Source: Thiomicrorhabdus arctica DSM 13458
Lineage (GTDB): Bacteria > Pseudomonadota > Gammaproteobacteria > Thiomicrospirales > Thiomicrospiraceae
Reading direction: 5' to 3'
DNA length: 64,000 nt
NCBI RefSeq assembly: GCF_000381085.1
Contig: NZ_KB905900.1
Span: forward strand, 54,624 to 118,623
Numbering within the stretch: the stretch's first letter is position 1; each line of letters opens with the position of its first letter. The position numbers and the translations under genes were made by a program. The notes beneath the pieces were generated by a model. That model had not been told where the DNA came from, did not search any database, and saw only the letters and a list, made by a program, of their open reading frames with translations. Shown one piece after another: positions 42,652-52,269 of the stretch.

Positions 42652-45195
42652 TTAAGCAATCTGTTTAATTTCAACGGCGATGCCTGATAACTTTTCAGCT
42701 TCGGTCGCAGGACGGATTTGACCACGTTCTTGCACGAATAACTGCTCTGCAGGCGTTTCAACATTGACGAATGAGCGGAAACGTTTGATGAACTCTGGGT
42801 TCTCAATCGCTGTTTTCCAGTCACACTTATACGTCTGGTGTAAGGCTTGCATTTGCGCTTCTAGCTCGTCGCCCATGCCCAGTGAATCATTGATAACAAC
42901 GTCCTGAACATACGATAAACCACCTTCCATATTATCCATCCAAGTCGCCGTACGCTGTAGTCTGTCGGCTGTTTTAATGTAGAACATTAACAGTCTATCA
43001 ACATACTTAAAAACTTGTTCTTTGGTTAGGTCTGTGGCGAACAGGTCTGCGTGGCGAGGCTTCATGCCGCCGTTACCGCAGACAAATAAGTTCCAACCGT
43101 TCTCAGTTGAGATAAGGCCAATGTCCTTTGCTTGTGCTTCAGCACACTCACGGGTACAGCCTGAAACCCCCATTTTGATTTTATGCGGTGAACGTAAGCC
43201 TTTATAGCGATCTTCTAATTCAATCGCCATGGTGACGGAATCGTCTAAACCATATCGACACCAAGTCGAACCGACACAAGACTTAACGGTACGTAACGCT
43301 TTAGCATAAGCCTGTCCAGATTCAAAACCAGCATCAATTAACTCTTTCCAGATGGCCGGCAGATCATTCATTTGAGCACCGAACAGGACGATACGCTGAC
43401 CACCATTAATCTTAGTGTACAGCTTATAGTCTGTGGCAACTTGACCTAAAACAATCAGTTTTTGAGGCGTAATTTCGCCCCCAGGCACACGTGGAATAAC
43501 CGAGTAAGTTCCGTCTTTCTGCATATTACCAAGGTAGTTATCGTTGGTATCCTGCAGAGCCACCTTATCGGCTTCTAAAGCATATGAGTTCCAAAGCGAA
43601 GCAAAGATACTACCCGCAGCCTGTTTACAGACTTCACAACCACAGCCTGTACCGTGAGACGCGATGAGGGTGTCAAAGTCTTTAATCTCTTCAACCTGAC
43701 AGATATGGTAAAGCTCTTGACGCGTATGGCCAAAGTGTTCACAGATATCGGTATTGACTTCCACACCGCGTTTTTCTAATTCGTTATTGAGTACGTTGGT
43801 GACTAACTGCACACAGCCGCCACAGCCCGTTCCGGCTTCAGTAGTGGCTTTAATGTCAGACATAGTACAACAGCCGCCTTCCACCGCGCTGATAATATCG
43901 CCTTTTGAAACGTCATAACAAGAACACAGCTGCGCGGTGTCCGGCAAAGCATCCGGACCAAACAGATCCGCACCGCTGCCATCACGATTAGGCAGAATCA
44001 ACATATCTGGATGCTCTGGTAGATCCATGTCGTTCAACATGATCTGTAATAGATTACCGAAATCTTCAGCATCACCCACCAAGACGGCGCCTAATAGTTT
44101 CTTACCATCCGCGGTGACGACAATCTTTTTATAAATCTCTTCTGGGCCATTTTCATAGACATAAGAGAGTGCATTTTCATCACTGCCATGCGGATCACCA
44201 ATAGAGGCCACATCAATGCCCATCAGTTTCAACTTGGTGCTCATATCTGCACCTTCAAAACTGCCTGGATTGGCATTTAACAGATTCACAACAACTTGTG
44301 CCATGGCATAACCAGGTGCTACCAGACCGTAAATCATGCCGTCATGCAGGGCACACTCACCAATTGCAAACACATCTGGGTCATTGGTTTGACAGTGATT
44401 ATCAATCTGAATCCCACCACGTGGGCCAAGCTCTAAACCGACTTTTCCGCCCAAATCATCGCGCGGACGAATCCCGGCTGAAAACAGAATCATATCGGTT
44501 TCCAGTGATTCACCATCGGCGAAGACCATCTTATTCATACAGTTTTCGCCATCGATGATTTCCGTGGTGGCTTTGCTGTTATGCACGGTCACACCCAGGT
44601 TTTCAATTTTGCGTTTCAGCAGTGCCGCACCGCCTTCATCTAACTGCACTGGCATTAAGCGCGGTGCGAATTCGACAACATGAGTTTCTAGCCCTAAATC
44701 GACGAGCGCTTTCGCGGCTTCTAATCCAAGCAGACCACCACCGACAACGACGCCGACTTTACCTTTGGCCGCCGTGTCTTTCATGGCCTCTAAATCTTCA
44801 ATGGTTCGGTAGACCAAACAGCCTTCGCGCTCATTGCCTTTAATGGGTGGCACAAACGGATAAGAACCGGTCGCCATAATCAACTTGTCATAAGCGATCG
44901 TGACACCTGCCTCAGAAGTCACTGTTTTAGCCGTACGATCTATATCCACGGCTTTATCATTTAGATAAACGGTAATGCCATTCTGCTCATAAAAACCAGG
45001 TTTCACTAAAGAGAGGTCTTCAGCGGTTTTCCCTGAAAAATAAGAAGAGAGGTAAACACGATCGTAAGCTAGGCGAGGTTCTTCGCAAAAAGTATGCACC
45101 TCAAAGTTATCGTAGCCTTCGCTGGCGACTAGTTTCTCGATGAAGTTATGACCCACCATCCCGTTACCGATAACGACTATTTTTTGCTTACTCAT
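42652..45195 (-). CDS. nirB: Nitrite reductase [NAD(P)H] large subunit
   Basis: 847-aa cytoplasmic enzyme reducing nitrite to ammonia. N-terminal FAD/NADH oxidoreductase domain (IVVIGNGMVGHNFIEKL; VVVGGGLLGLEAAKAL; VFAIGECALHDGMIYGLVAPGYAMAQV). Two BFD-like [2Fe-2S] motifs (CSCYDVSKGDIISAVEGGCC ... GTGCGGC). Sirohaem/[4Fe-4S] domain with CVGSTWCRYGLDDS and GVSGCTRECAEAQAKDIG. It overlaps the upstream FAD gene by 4 bp. Sirohaem comes from CysG, also in this window. Confidence 0.96.
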   Translation of the reverse strand: MSKQKIVVIGNGMVGHNFIEKLVASEGYDNFEVHTFCEEPRLAYDRVYLSSYFSGKTAEDLSLVKPGFYEQNGITVYLNDKAVDIDRTAKTVTSEAGVTIAYDKLIMATGSYPFVPPIKGNEREGCLVYRTIEDLEAMKDTAAKGKVGVVVGGGLLGLEAAKALVDLGLETHVVEFAPRLMPVQLDEGGAALLKRKIENLGVTVHNSKATTEIIDGENCMNKMVFADGESLETDMILFSAGIRPRDDLGGKVGLELGPRGGIQIDNHCQTNDPDVFAIGECALHDGMIYGLVAPGYAMAQVVVNLLNANPGSFEGADMSTKLKLMGIDVASIGDPHGSDENALSYVYENGPEEIYKKIVVTADGKKLLGAVLVGDAEDFGNLLQIMLNDMDLPEHPDMLILPNRDGSGADLFGPDALPDTAQLCSCYDVSKGDIISAVEGGCCTMSDIKATTEAGTGCGGCVQLVTNVLNNELEKRGVEVNTDICEHFGHTRQELYHICQVEEIKDFDTLIASHGTGCGCEVCKQAAGSIFASLWNSYALEADKVALQDTNDNYLGNMQKDGTYSVIPRVPGGEITPQKLIVLGQVATDYKLYTKINGGQRIVLFGAQMNDLPAIWKELIDAGFESGQAYAKALRTVKSCVGSTWCRYGLDDSVTMAIELEDRYKGLRSPHKIKMGVSGCTRECAEAQAKDIGLISTENGWNLFVCGNGGMKPRHADLFATDLTKEQVFKYVDRLLMFYIKTADRLQRTATWMDNMEGGLSYVQDVVINDSLGMGDELEAQMQALHQTYKCDWKTAIENPEFIKRFRSFVNVETPAEQLFVQERGQIRPATEAEKLSGIAVEIKQIA

Positions 45196-46451
45196 GCGAC
45201 TGCTTCCTTTTCTGCCTTTTTGTCTGACGAAGGCTGAAAACCTTCGCCAAATACTAATGTATCTCGATAAGCAGACATATCATTCTGCGTTACCAAATTA
45301 TCAAATATCCAATTAGAGCCAGTGACATCACCAAACATCACTGCACCCTGAATTTTGTTGTTTTTCAAAACAATCTTGCGATAGATGTTTTGACTTAAAT
45401 CTTGATAGACCAGGGATTCTGCATCCTCTGAATCTTCGAACTCCCCTGCTGAAAACAAGCTAATACCCGTCACTTTTAACTTGGTAGAGATAAAACTGCC
45501 TTGATAAGCGGACGGTTTACCCGCCAAGGTCTCAGCTAAGACTTGAGCCTGCTCATAGAGAGGTGCCACCAAACCGTAGAGCAAACCACGATGTTCAACA
45601 CACTCGCCTAAGGCATAGATGCTCTCAGCAGACGTTTCCAGTTGGTCATTGACGATAATGCCGTGGTTGAGCTGTAAACCAAGCTTGTTGCCCACCCCCA
45701 CATTGGGACGAATTCCGACCGCCATCACCACTAAATCAGCCTCAAGGACTTGGCCATCTGCTAATTTCACACCGGTGACACAGGTGTCACCTAAAATTTC
45801 AGCGGTATTGGCTGACATGGCAAACTTCATGCCTTTATCTTCAAGGCTTTTTTGCAACAACTCTCCAGAAACGGCGTCCATTTGCATATTCATTAGGACG
45901 TCGCCGCGATGTACCACCGTGACGTCCATGCCGCGAATCATTAAACCATTGGCCGCTTCAAGGCCTAATAGCCCACCACCAATGACCACTGCTGACAGTT
46001 TTTTATGCGGTTGCTGTTGATCTGCATCAGAAACGTCGAGCATGATTTTGACATCACGCGTATCTCTAAACGTCACCACACCTGGTAAATCCGCGCCTGA
46101 AACAGGAATGACAAAAGGTTTTGAACCCGTGGCAATTACCAATTTATCGTAAGAATAGACAGCGCCTAAATCCGTGGTGACGGTCTTAGCGTGTTGATCG
46201 ACATCAACAACCTCAGTACTGGCTTGCAGATGAACATCGCGTTCTTCAAACCAGTCATGATCGTGGGTCATTATTTCGGGTAGGGTTTTCTCGCCAGAAA
46301 GTACTGGAGAAAGCATAATGCGGTTATAACCACCGGTCGGTTCTTTATTAAAGACACGGATATCGTAAGTATCAGGCGCTTCATGTAATAGGCGTTCGAT
46401 AAATCGCGCACCGACCATGCCTGAACCGATAAGAATCAGTTTTTGCTTCAT
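45192..46451 (-). CDS. NirB-like FAD/NAD(P)-dependent oxidoreductase, probable NasA electron donor
   Basis: 419 aa from the ATG at 46451, which has a GAGGA site; a TTG at 46475 is in frame but less likely. It equals only the N-terminal flavoprotein part of NirB: LILIGSGMVGARFIERL, AVVIGGGLLGLEAANGLMIRGMDVTVVH, SIYALGECVEHRGLLYGLVAPLYEQAQVLAETL. It has no sirohaem domain and no complete BFD cysteine set. It resembles NasC/NasB-type electron-transfer subunits that feed NasA from NADH; that role is inferred from its place at the head of the nirBD-nasA operon. Confidence 0.82.
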   Translation of the reverse strand: MKQKLILIGSGMVGARFIERLLHEAPDTYDIRVFNKEPTGGYNRIMLSPVLSGEKTLPEIMTHDHDWFEERDVHLQASTEVVDVDQHAKTVTTDLGAVYSYDKLVIATGSKPFVIPVSGADLPGVVTFRDTRDVKIMLDVSDADQQQPHKKLSAVVIGGGLLGLEAANGLMIRGMDVTVVHRGDVLMNMQMDAVSGELLQKSLEDKGMKFAMSANTAEILGDTCVTGVKLADGQVLEADLVVMAVGIRPNVGVGNKLGLQLNHGIIVNDQLETSAESIYALGECVEHRGLLYGLVAPLYEQAQVLAETLAGKPSAYQGSFISTKLKVTGISLFSAGEFEDSEDAESLVYQDLSQNIYRKIVLKNNKIQGAVMFGDVTGSNWIFDNLVTQNDMSAYRDTLVFGEGFQPSSDKKAEKEAVA

Positions 46452-46813
46452 TGCATTCCTCAGACTGGCATTCAAATTTAGCGCTTCTAATAAGCAAAAG
46501 TCTAAAGTAATGAATCCAAATGGTTAAGTTTTGCTAGGTAATAACAACTTCTATGCCAGTTTTATTTTTAATAATTTTTATATTTATTATCAACAACTTA
46601 GAACTAAATACCAATGCTCGACAGACATCAGACCACTCTTAACGCACCAATGAAGATACATAAACGCACCGATTTGACAGAACAACCCCCCACTTGAGGA
46701 CACAATACCCGCCCAAAAACGCCTAATTAATTGATATATCTATATTTATTGGAAGTGGCACGAATGGTTCTTTAAGAGACAGGATTCACTTATAAATACA
46801 CTGAGGTATTAAG
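46452..46813. other. Divergent control region of the nitrate cluster
   Basis: A 362-bp AT-rich gap between the leftward nas/nir operon and rightward narK. It contains two direct AACGCACC words (46641-46648 and 46663-46670, spaced 22 bp start to start), a CAACAACTT-like direct repeat near 46545-46610, and a sigma-54-like element before narK. Confidence 0.5.
46756..46771 (+). promoter_or_regulatory. Sigma-54-like element before narK
   Basis: TGGCACG matches all seven bases of the -24 half of the TGGCACG-N4-TTGCW consensus. The -12 half reads GTTCT, so the usually invariant G is missing. It is weak support for nitrogen control. Confidence 0.25.
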
Positions 46814-48289
46814 ATGTCGGCCAATGATGGTAAATTCAACTTACTTTCCTTTTCAGGAAACTCTCGCATACTGCACTTAACGTGGTTTGCCTTCTTTATG
46901 TCTTTTGTGGTCTGGCTAGGTTTAGGACCCATGATGCCTTTTATTCAAGAAGCGCTCGGCTTAACCAATCAACAAGCAAAAGTCCTGCTGATTCTAAACG
47001 TCGCCATGACAATCCCTGCTCGAATTGTGGTGGGTATATTGGTCGATAAGTACGGACCTAAAATCATGTACGCCTCTATTCTCATCTTAGGGGGATCCGT
47101 CAGTATCGCATTTGCATGGGCTCAGACTTATGAACAACTGGCATTATTAAGATTCTTATCGGGTTTCATTGGAGCGGGTTTTGTGGTCGGCATTCGCATG
47201 ATCTCTGAATGGTTTCCTGCAAAGCAAACGGGAATTGCACAAGGGATTTACGGTGGTTGGGGTAACTTTGGTTCTGCGGGTGCCGCGATGACTTTACCGT
47301 TTATTGCGGTCTCAATGGGTGATGTGGACGGTTGGCGTTATGCGATTACCTTCGCCAGTATTGCAGCGATGGTATACGGTGTCATTTACTTCTTCAGTGT
47401 CTCGGATACACCTAAAGGCTCAACGTATTTTAAGCCAAAGAAAACCGGTGCGATGGAAGTGACCTCTAAGGGTGATTTGATTTTATACATTGTTATGAAC
47501 ATCCCTTTATACCTTGCTTTAGCCGTTTTAACCTGGAAGCTTTCTCCCGAAAAAATGGGCTTGATTACCACGGAAACAACCCTGGCGATCTATGCTGCTT
47601 TAGTTGGAACTTATGCATTACAAGTCTGGAAAATTTGGCAAGTCAACAAGCATATTTTGTCAGCGCCGGTGCCAGAACTACACCGTTATAAATTTAAGCA
47701 AGTTGCGATTTTAGACTGGGCTTATTTAGTCACCTTCGGTACCGAATTAGCGGTTGTTTCTATGCTAGCGATGTTCTATGTCTCCTGGTTCGAACTGCCT
47801 AAAATCACCGCCGCCTTACTCGCCGGTATCTATCCCTTCATCAACCTAGTGGCACGTCCTGGTGGCGGCTGGATCAGTGATAAAGTCGGACGTCGTAAAA
47901 CCTTATTGGTGGTTTTCACAGGAATTGCTGCCAGCTTCTTGTTTTTAGGGACGGTAGATAACACATGGTCAGTTGAGTTTGTGGTCGGTATCACCATCAT
48001 CGCGGGCATCTTTTCTAAAGCAGGTTCAGGCGCTGTCTATGCGATGGTCCCTTTGATTCAACGTCGCATGACGGGGCAAATCGCAGGCATGGCAGGGGCA
48101 TATGGTAACGTCGGTGCAGTCATGTTCCTGACGGTCAATAGCTTAGTCGACTATGATGTATTTTTCTTAGTGATTGGCGTTGTCGCGGCATTTGTCTTAA
48201 CACTGATTATCTTCTTCCTAGAGGAGCCTGAAGGTCAAATGACTGAAGTGATGCCGGATGGTACCGTACAAATGATTGATGTAAAATAA
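46814..48289 (+). CDS. narK: Nitrate/nitrite MFS transporter
   Basis: 491-aa NNP-family transporter with about 12 helices. Nitrate signature GYGNVGAVMFLTVNSLV (TM11, here in GMAGAYGNVGAVMFL) and its TM5 counterpart GIYGGWGNFGSAGAAMTLPF. The family arginine motif FLSGFIGAGFVVGIRMISEWFP is present. A long loop (about 200-290) carries extra hydrophobic segments. It is divergent from the nas operon and is the obvious entry route for nitrate. Confidence 0.94.
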   Translation: MSANDGKFNLLSFSGNSRILHLTWFAFFMSFVVWLGLGPMMPFIQEALGLTNQQAKVLLILNVAMTIPARIVVGILVDKYGPKIMYASILILGGSVSIAFAWAQTYEQLALLRFLSGFIGAGFVVGIRMISEWFPAKQTGIAQGIYGGWGNFGSAGAAMTLPFIAVSMGDVDGWRYAITFASIAAMVYGVIYFFSVSDTPKGSTYFKPKKTGAMEVTSKGDLILYIVMNIPLYLALAVLTWKLSPEKMGLITTETTLAIYAALVGTYALQVWKIWQVNKHILSAPVPELHRYKFKQVAILDWAYLVTFGTELAVVSMLAMFYVSWFELPKITAALLAGIYPFINLVARPGGGWISDKVGRRKTLLVVFTGIAASFLFLGTVDNTWSVEFVVGITIIAGIFSKAGSGAVYAMVPLIQRRMTGQIAGMAGAYGNVGAVMFLTVNSLVDYDVFFLVIGVVAAFVLTLIIFFLEEPEGQMTEVMPDGTVQMIDVK

Positions 48290-48324
48290 TCGTTGAGTTA
48301 ATCTAACTCGATCTACAACAGAAA

Positions 48325-48355
48325 GGCCAGGTTGCGAATGCCACCTGGCTTTTTT
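48325..48355 (+). terminator. Terminator between narK and the PP2C-kinase gene
   Basis: GCCAGGT(TG) / (A)CCTGGC stem followed by a T run, 35 bp past narK and only 24 bp before the next start. Read-through would be needed for co-transcription. Confidence 0.75.
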
Positions 48356-48378
48356 CATCTCTAGCAAAGAGGTTCTGA

Positions 48379-50097
48379 ATGGCTTTATCTTTAATCATCC
48401 GTGCGGGGTTTCACACAACGGCTGGCATTAAACCTGAAAATCAAGACTCTGTGAATTATTGCATTCCGCGAGACAGTGCCCTAGATTTTAAAGGCGCTGT
48501 TGCTGTTATTGCCGATGGTGTCAGCAGCAGTGAAGCAGCTAAGCAGGCCAGTGAAACAGCCGTCAAAAGCTTTATTCAAGACTATTACTCGACGCCTGAT
48601 ACTTGGAGCACCAAAAAATCTTGTCAGCAGATCATTAGCTCGATCAACAGCTGGCTCTACAAGCAGGGCAGTAGCCAAGCATCCGATCTTAAAGGATGGG
48701 TCACGACATTTGATGCGATTATTTTTAAATCGACCACCGCTTATCTTTTACACATTGGCGACTCTCGTGTGTACCGCTTTCGCCAGGGCGAATTAAAACT
48801 TCTGACGAAAGACCATATTACCTGGCTTAACAAGGACCGCAGTTATCTGAGCCGAGCTTTAGGGGTAGACACCTCTTTGCAAATCGATTTTAAAGCCGAA
48901 GCTCTCGAGCAAGATGATCTATTTCTACTCACAACGGATGGCGTGCATGATTTCATCACCGACGATGTCATGATCCAACATTTAAGCTCTAATGGTTCGG
49001 AAACTGAAATGGCGCAGAGATTGGTTGAAAAAGCCATTGCCAATCAATCCAATGACAACCTCACCGCGCAAGTGATTCGCATCAAGCAGTTACCGAATGA
49101 GACGAAGGATGAAGTCTATAACAAATTGTCACAACTGCCGTTCCCACCGGAGCTCGAACCCGGGATGAAAATCGACGGTTATGAAATCACCCAAGAGCTC
49201 AATTTATCTGCACGCAGCCAAATCTACTTGGCTAAAGATCTCGAAACAGGCAAGGAGTTGGTCCTTAAGACGCCATCACAAAACTACAGCGATGACCCTT
49301 GGTATTTGGATGGTTTTGTCAGAGAGGAGTGGATTGGCCAACGCCTATCGCACCCAGGCCTGATGAAAACGTATCGCTCGAATCGTCCTAAACAGTTTCT
49401 CTATTTTACAACCGAATACATCAAGGGACAGACCGTTAGTCAATGGATTATTGACCACCCTAACCCACCGTTGAAACAGGTGCGAGACTATATTGAACAG
49501 CTTGCCAGTGCATTACGTAGCTTGCACCGCCAAGATGTGATTCATCAGGATTTGAAGTCCGATAATGTCATGATTAACAGTGCTGATCGTATTAAGGTCA
49601 TTGACTTTGGTGCTGTCCATGCGGCAGGCCTGGCGGAACTGGCCAGCGTATTGGAACGACAGCAACCAGAAGGCACGCTTAACTATACAGCGCCCGAGTA
49701 TATGATGGGCGAACGCGCTGGCAAAAATGCCGATCTGTTCTCGCTTGGGGTCATCACTTATGAGATGCTCACAGGAAAATACCCCTTTAAAGAGCAGAGC
49801 ATTCATAAATTCCAGTTAAAAAACTACAGTCACATGTCGTATATTTCAGTGCGCCACTATCGCCCTGACTTGCCCGAGTGGGTTGATAGTACGCTTAAAA
49901 AAGCCTGTGCGCCCGATCCAAGTAAACGCTATCAACTGCTCTCTGAGTTCTTGCATGACTTAAGCACTCCGAAAGAGAGTCAATATGAAGAGGCTTTCAA
50001 ACCGCTATTGGAACGCAATCCGTTACTCTTTTGGAAAGCCACCACACTCTTGTCTTTCGTCTTCAACATTAGCCTATTGATTTACTTCCTTCACTAG
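48379..50097 (+). CDS. Fused PP2C phosphatase and Ser/Thr protein kinase, membrane-anchored
   Basis: 572 aa. N-terminal PP2C phosphatase (about 5-240): NQDSVNY, AVIADGVSSSEAAK, LLHIGDSRVYRFRQGEL, LLTTDGVHDFI and DNLTAQVIRI give the metal-binding aspartates. C-terminal Hanks kinase (about 265-540): VLKTP lysine, VIHQDLKSDNVMI (Asp391; HRD reads HQD), VIDFGAVHAAG (Asp409) and APEYMMGERAGKNADLFSLGVITYEMLTGKYPF. One C-terminal membrane helix (about 550-571). Similar fusions occur beside bacterial nitrate-assimilation genes. A role in controlling nitrate uptake or reduction by phosphorylation is an inference. Confidence 0.9.
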   Translation: MALSLIIRAGFHTTAGIKPENQDSVNYCIPRDSALDFKGAVAVIADGVSSSEAAKQASETAVKSFIQDYYSTPDTWSTKKSCQQIISSINSWLYKQGSSQASDLKGWVTTFDAIIFKSTTAYLLHIGDSRVYRFRQGELKLLTKDHITWLNKDRSYLSRALGVDTSLQIDFKAEALEQDDLFLLTTDGVHDFITDDVMIQHLSSNGSETEMAQRLVEKAIANQSNDNLTAQVIRIKQLPNETKDEVYNKLSQLPFPPELEPGMKIDGYEITQELNLSARSQIYLAKDLETGKELVLKTPSQNYSDDPWYLDGFVREEWIGQRLSHPGLMKTYRSNRPKQFLYFTTEYIKGQTVSQWIIDHPNPPLKQVRDYIEQLASALRSLHRQDVIHQDLKSDNVMINSADRIKVIDFGAVHAAGLAELASVLERQQPEGTLNYTAPEYMMGERAGKNADLFSLGVITYEMLTGKYPFKEQSIHKFQLKNYSHMSYISVRHYRPDLPEWVDSTLKKACAPDPSKRYQLLSEFLHDLSTPKESQYEEAFKPLLERNPLLFWKATTLLSFVFNISLLIYFLH

Positions 50098-50128
50098 AGA
50101 TTGCTATGGGTTCACTCAACTTACCCAC

Positions 50129-50168
50129 AAAAAAGGCAAGTCAAAACATGACTGACTTGCCTTTTTTA
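50129..50168. terminator. Bidirectional intrinsic terminator
   Basis: AAAAAAGGCAAGTC / GACTTGCCTTTTTT stem between the kinase gene and the convergent acetolactate-synthase-like gene, with A and T runs on both sides. Confidence 0.9.
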
Positions 50169-50185
50169 TCATTTAATATTTAATT

Positions 50186-51868
50186 TTAAGCGTGTATGGA
50201 ACGTTCTTCGGCCTTACTCAGTATTTCATTTAAAGCGTCACTTTGCTCTCTAATTTCATGGTTTAAGATACGGTCATTATCAGAGTAGTCAATGGGCACT
50301 TCAATAACGTGCACGCCACCTTGCGCATAACACTTCTCAACCGTTGGAATCACGTCATCGGCACTCGACACGCGATGCCCATAAGCTCCATAACTTTGGG
50401 CATAGAGCACAAAATCTGGGTTATTTAATTTAAGCCCAAAGTCCTCAAAACCCATATTGGCCTGTTTCCAGCGAATCATGCCGAAAGCATTGTCATTTAA
50501 AATTAGTACCACCAAATCCAATTTCAGGCGGACGGCAGTTTCTAACTCTTGCGAATTCATCATAAACCCACCATCGCCACAAATCGCCATGACTTTTGCT
50601 TCTGGTGTGACCAACTTAGCCGCAATCGCTGACGGCAGTCCCGCCCCCATGGTCGCCAGTGCATTATCTAATAAAACAGTATTGTGATGATAAGCCAAAA
50701 AATTACGCGCAAACCAGATCTTATAGACACCATTATCCAAGGCAATCACACCTGTTTCGGGCACCACTTTGCGAATATCACTCACCAAACGTTGTGGATA
50801 AACCGGAAAACGATTGTCCTGAGTCCCTTCTGCTAAATTCCGATCAATATGGACTTTAACCTCCATAAAACAGCCAAATTTCCAATGAGATTGATTTTGT
50901 AATTTAGTTTTTATTTGATAAACGCTATTGGCGATATCCCCGACAACGTCAGCCTGCGGAAAATAGACGGGGTCAACTGAAGCATTGGTAAAGTTGACAT
51001 GAATGACTTTAAAACCATCTTGTTTCATAAAGAAAGGCGGCTTTTCAACGACATCATGGCCGATATTCACGATCAGGTCTGCCCTTTTGAGTGCAGCATT
51101 GACAAAATCGTGATCCGATAAGGCGGCACATCCCAAATACAGATGATGACGTTCATCGACCACACCTTTGCCCATCTGTGTGGTGAAAAAGGGAATCCCG
51201 GTTTGATCAATCAATTGGCGAATCATTTTCCCGGCGGTTTTTCGATTGGCTGCGGCACCAATTAAAATTAATGGGTGTTTGGCATCTTCGATCATTTTCA
51301 CCGCGGTTGCCACCCCTTTGTCTTCAGCTAAAGGTCGACGATGGGCGCTTTGCTCAATCACCTGACTATTTGTCTCTTCGTCCGCAATATCTTCCGGCAA
51401 CTCCAAATGTACCGCACCTGGGCGTTCGGTTTTTGCGATACGAAACGCCTCGCGAATACGGGCAGGAATATTATGACCACTGGTAATTTGACAAGCGTAT
51501 TTGGTGATAGGGTGCATCATATCAACCACATCAATAATCTGAAACTGGCCTTGTTTGCTTGACTTGATGGGCTTTTGCCCAGTGATCATCACCATCGGCA
51601 TCGCGCCCAAATTGGCATAAGCGGCCGCGGTCACCAAATTAGTTGCACCAGGCCCCAATGTTGAGAGGCAAACACCTGCATGACCGGTTAAACGACCATA
51701 GGTCGCTGCCATAAAACCTGCCGCTTGTTCATGTCGTGTCACAATCAGTTTGATGTGGGAATCTTTGAGTGAGTTCAGTAAATCCAGATTTTCCTCTCCT
51801 GGAATTCCAAAAATATATTCGACGCCTTCAGCTTCCAAAGCCTTAACAAAGAGATCTGATGCTTTCAT
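50186..51868 (-). CDS. Acetolactate synthase-like ThDP enzyme
   Basis: 560 aa from MKASDLFVKALEAEGVEYIFGIPGEENLDLL, with a GGAGCC site; an upstream ATG at 51919 adds 17 unconserved residues. ThDP family: catalytic Glu in VTRHEQAAGFMAATYGRLTG, GPGATNLVTAAAYA, and the cofactor motif GDGGFMMNSQELETAVRLKLDLVVLILNDNAFGMI. No regulatory small-subunit gene is adjacent. This suggests either a catabolic AlsS-type enzyme making acetolactate from pyruvate or a divergent carboligase. The FAD-binding region of anabolic IlvB cannot be judged by eye. It is monocistronic. Confidence 0.83.
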   Translation of the reverse strand: MKASDLFVKALEAEGVEYIFGIPGEENLDLLNSLKDSHIKLIVTRHEQAAGFMAATYGRLTGHAGVCLSTLGPGATNLVTAAAYANLGAMPMVMITGQKPIKSSKQGQFQIIDVVDMMHPITKYACQITSGHNIPARIREAFRIAKTERPGAVHLELPEDIADEETNSQVIEQSAHRRPLAEDKGVATAVKMIEDAKHPLILIGAAANRKTAGKMIRQLIDQTGIPFFTTQMGKGVVDERHHLYLGCAALSDHDFVNAALKRADLIVNIGHDVVEKPPFFMKQDGFKVIHVNFTNASVDPVYFPQADVVGDIANSVYQIKTKLQNQSHWKFGCFMEVKVHIDRNLAEGTQDNRFPVYPQRLVSDIRKVVPETGVIALDNGVYKIWFARNFLAYHHNTVLLDNALATMGAGLPSAIAAKLVTPEAKVMAICGDGGFMMNSQELETAVRLKLDLVVLILNDNAFGMIRWKQANMGFEDFGLKLNNPDFVLYAQSYGAYGHRVSSADDVIPTVEKCYAQGGVHVIEVPIDYSDNDRILNHEIREQSDALNEILSKAEERSIHA

Positions 51869-52269
51869 AATTTGGCTCCTAACCACTAATAATTCATAAG
51901 ATAAAATGAACAAAGGCATTCATACTGACGCTGTTTTGCCACTTTAGCATTCAACACGGTCTGTTACCAAATGTGACAAAAAAATCAAATAACCACTTTA
52001 CACCACCTATATAAGCGTCGCAAAGCAATCATACTGTTCACGCTATTAAGGCACTTAATCGCTCAAAAAGCTACCCCAGAAGAGACCTCTTAAATCTCTC
52101 ACAACCAAGATTTATAAGCGTCCATAACCGCTCGTCAAGTTGAGATGATGGTGATCCATTACAAAATCTTCCTTGGCTTGAATACCAACAAGTTAAAACC
52201 TATTATATTAGAAGCTTAAGAGGTGTATCATAACGCGCTGTAAAACACTCTCAATCGGATAAGGACTCC
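51869..52269. other. Intergenic region upstream of the RIO kinase
   Basis: A 401-bp gap between divergent genes. It contains a good promoter for the kinase (52178-52206) and otherwise no gene, hairpin terminator or repeat that I can see. Confidence 0.55.
52178..52206 (+). promoter_or_regulatory. Sigma-70 promoter of the RIO kinase gene
   Basis: TTGAAT (52178-52183) and TATTAT (52201-52206) with a 17-bp spacer, 64 bp before the start codon. Confidence 0.5.
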
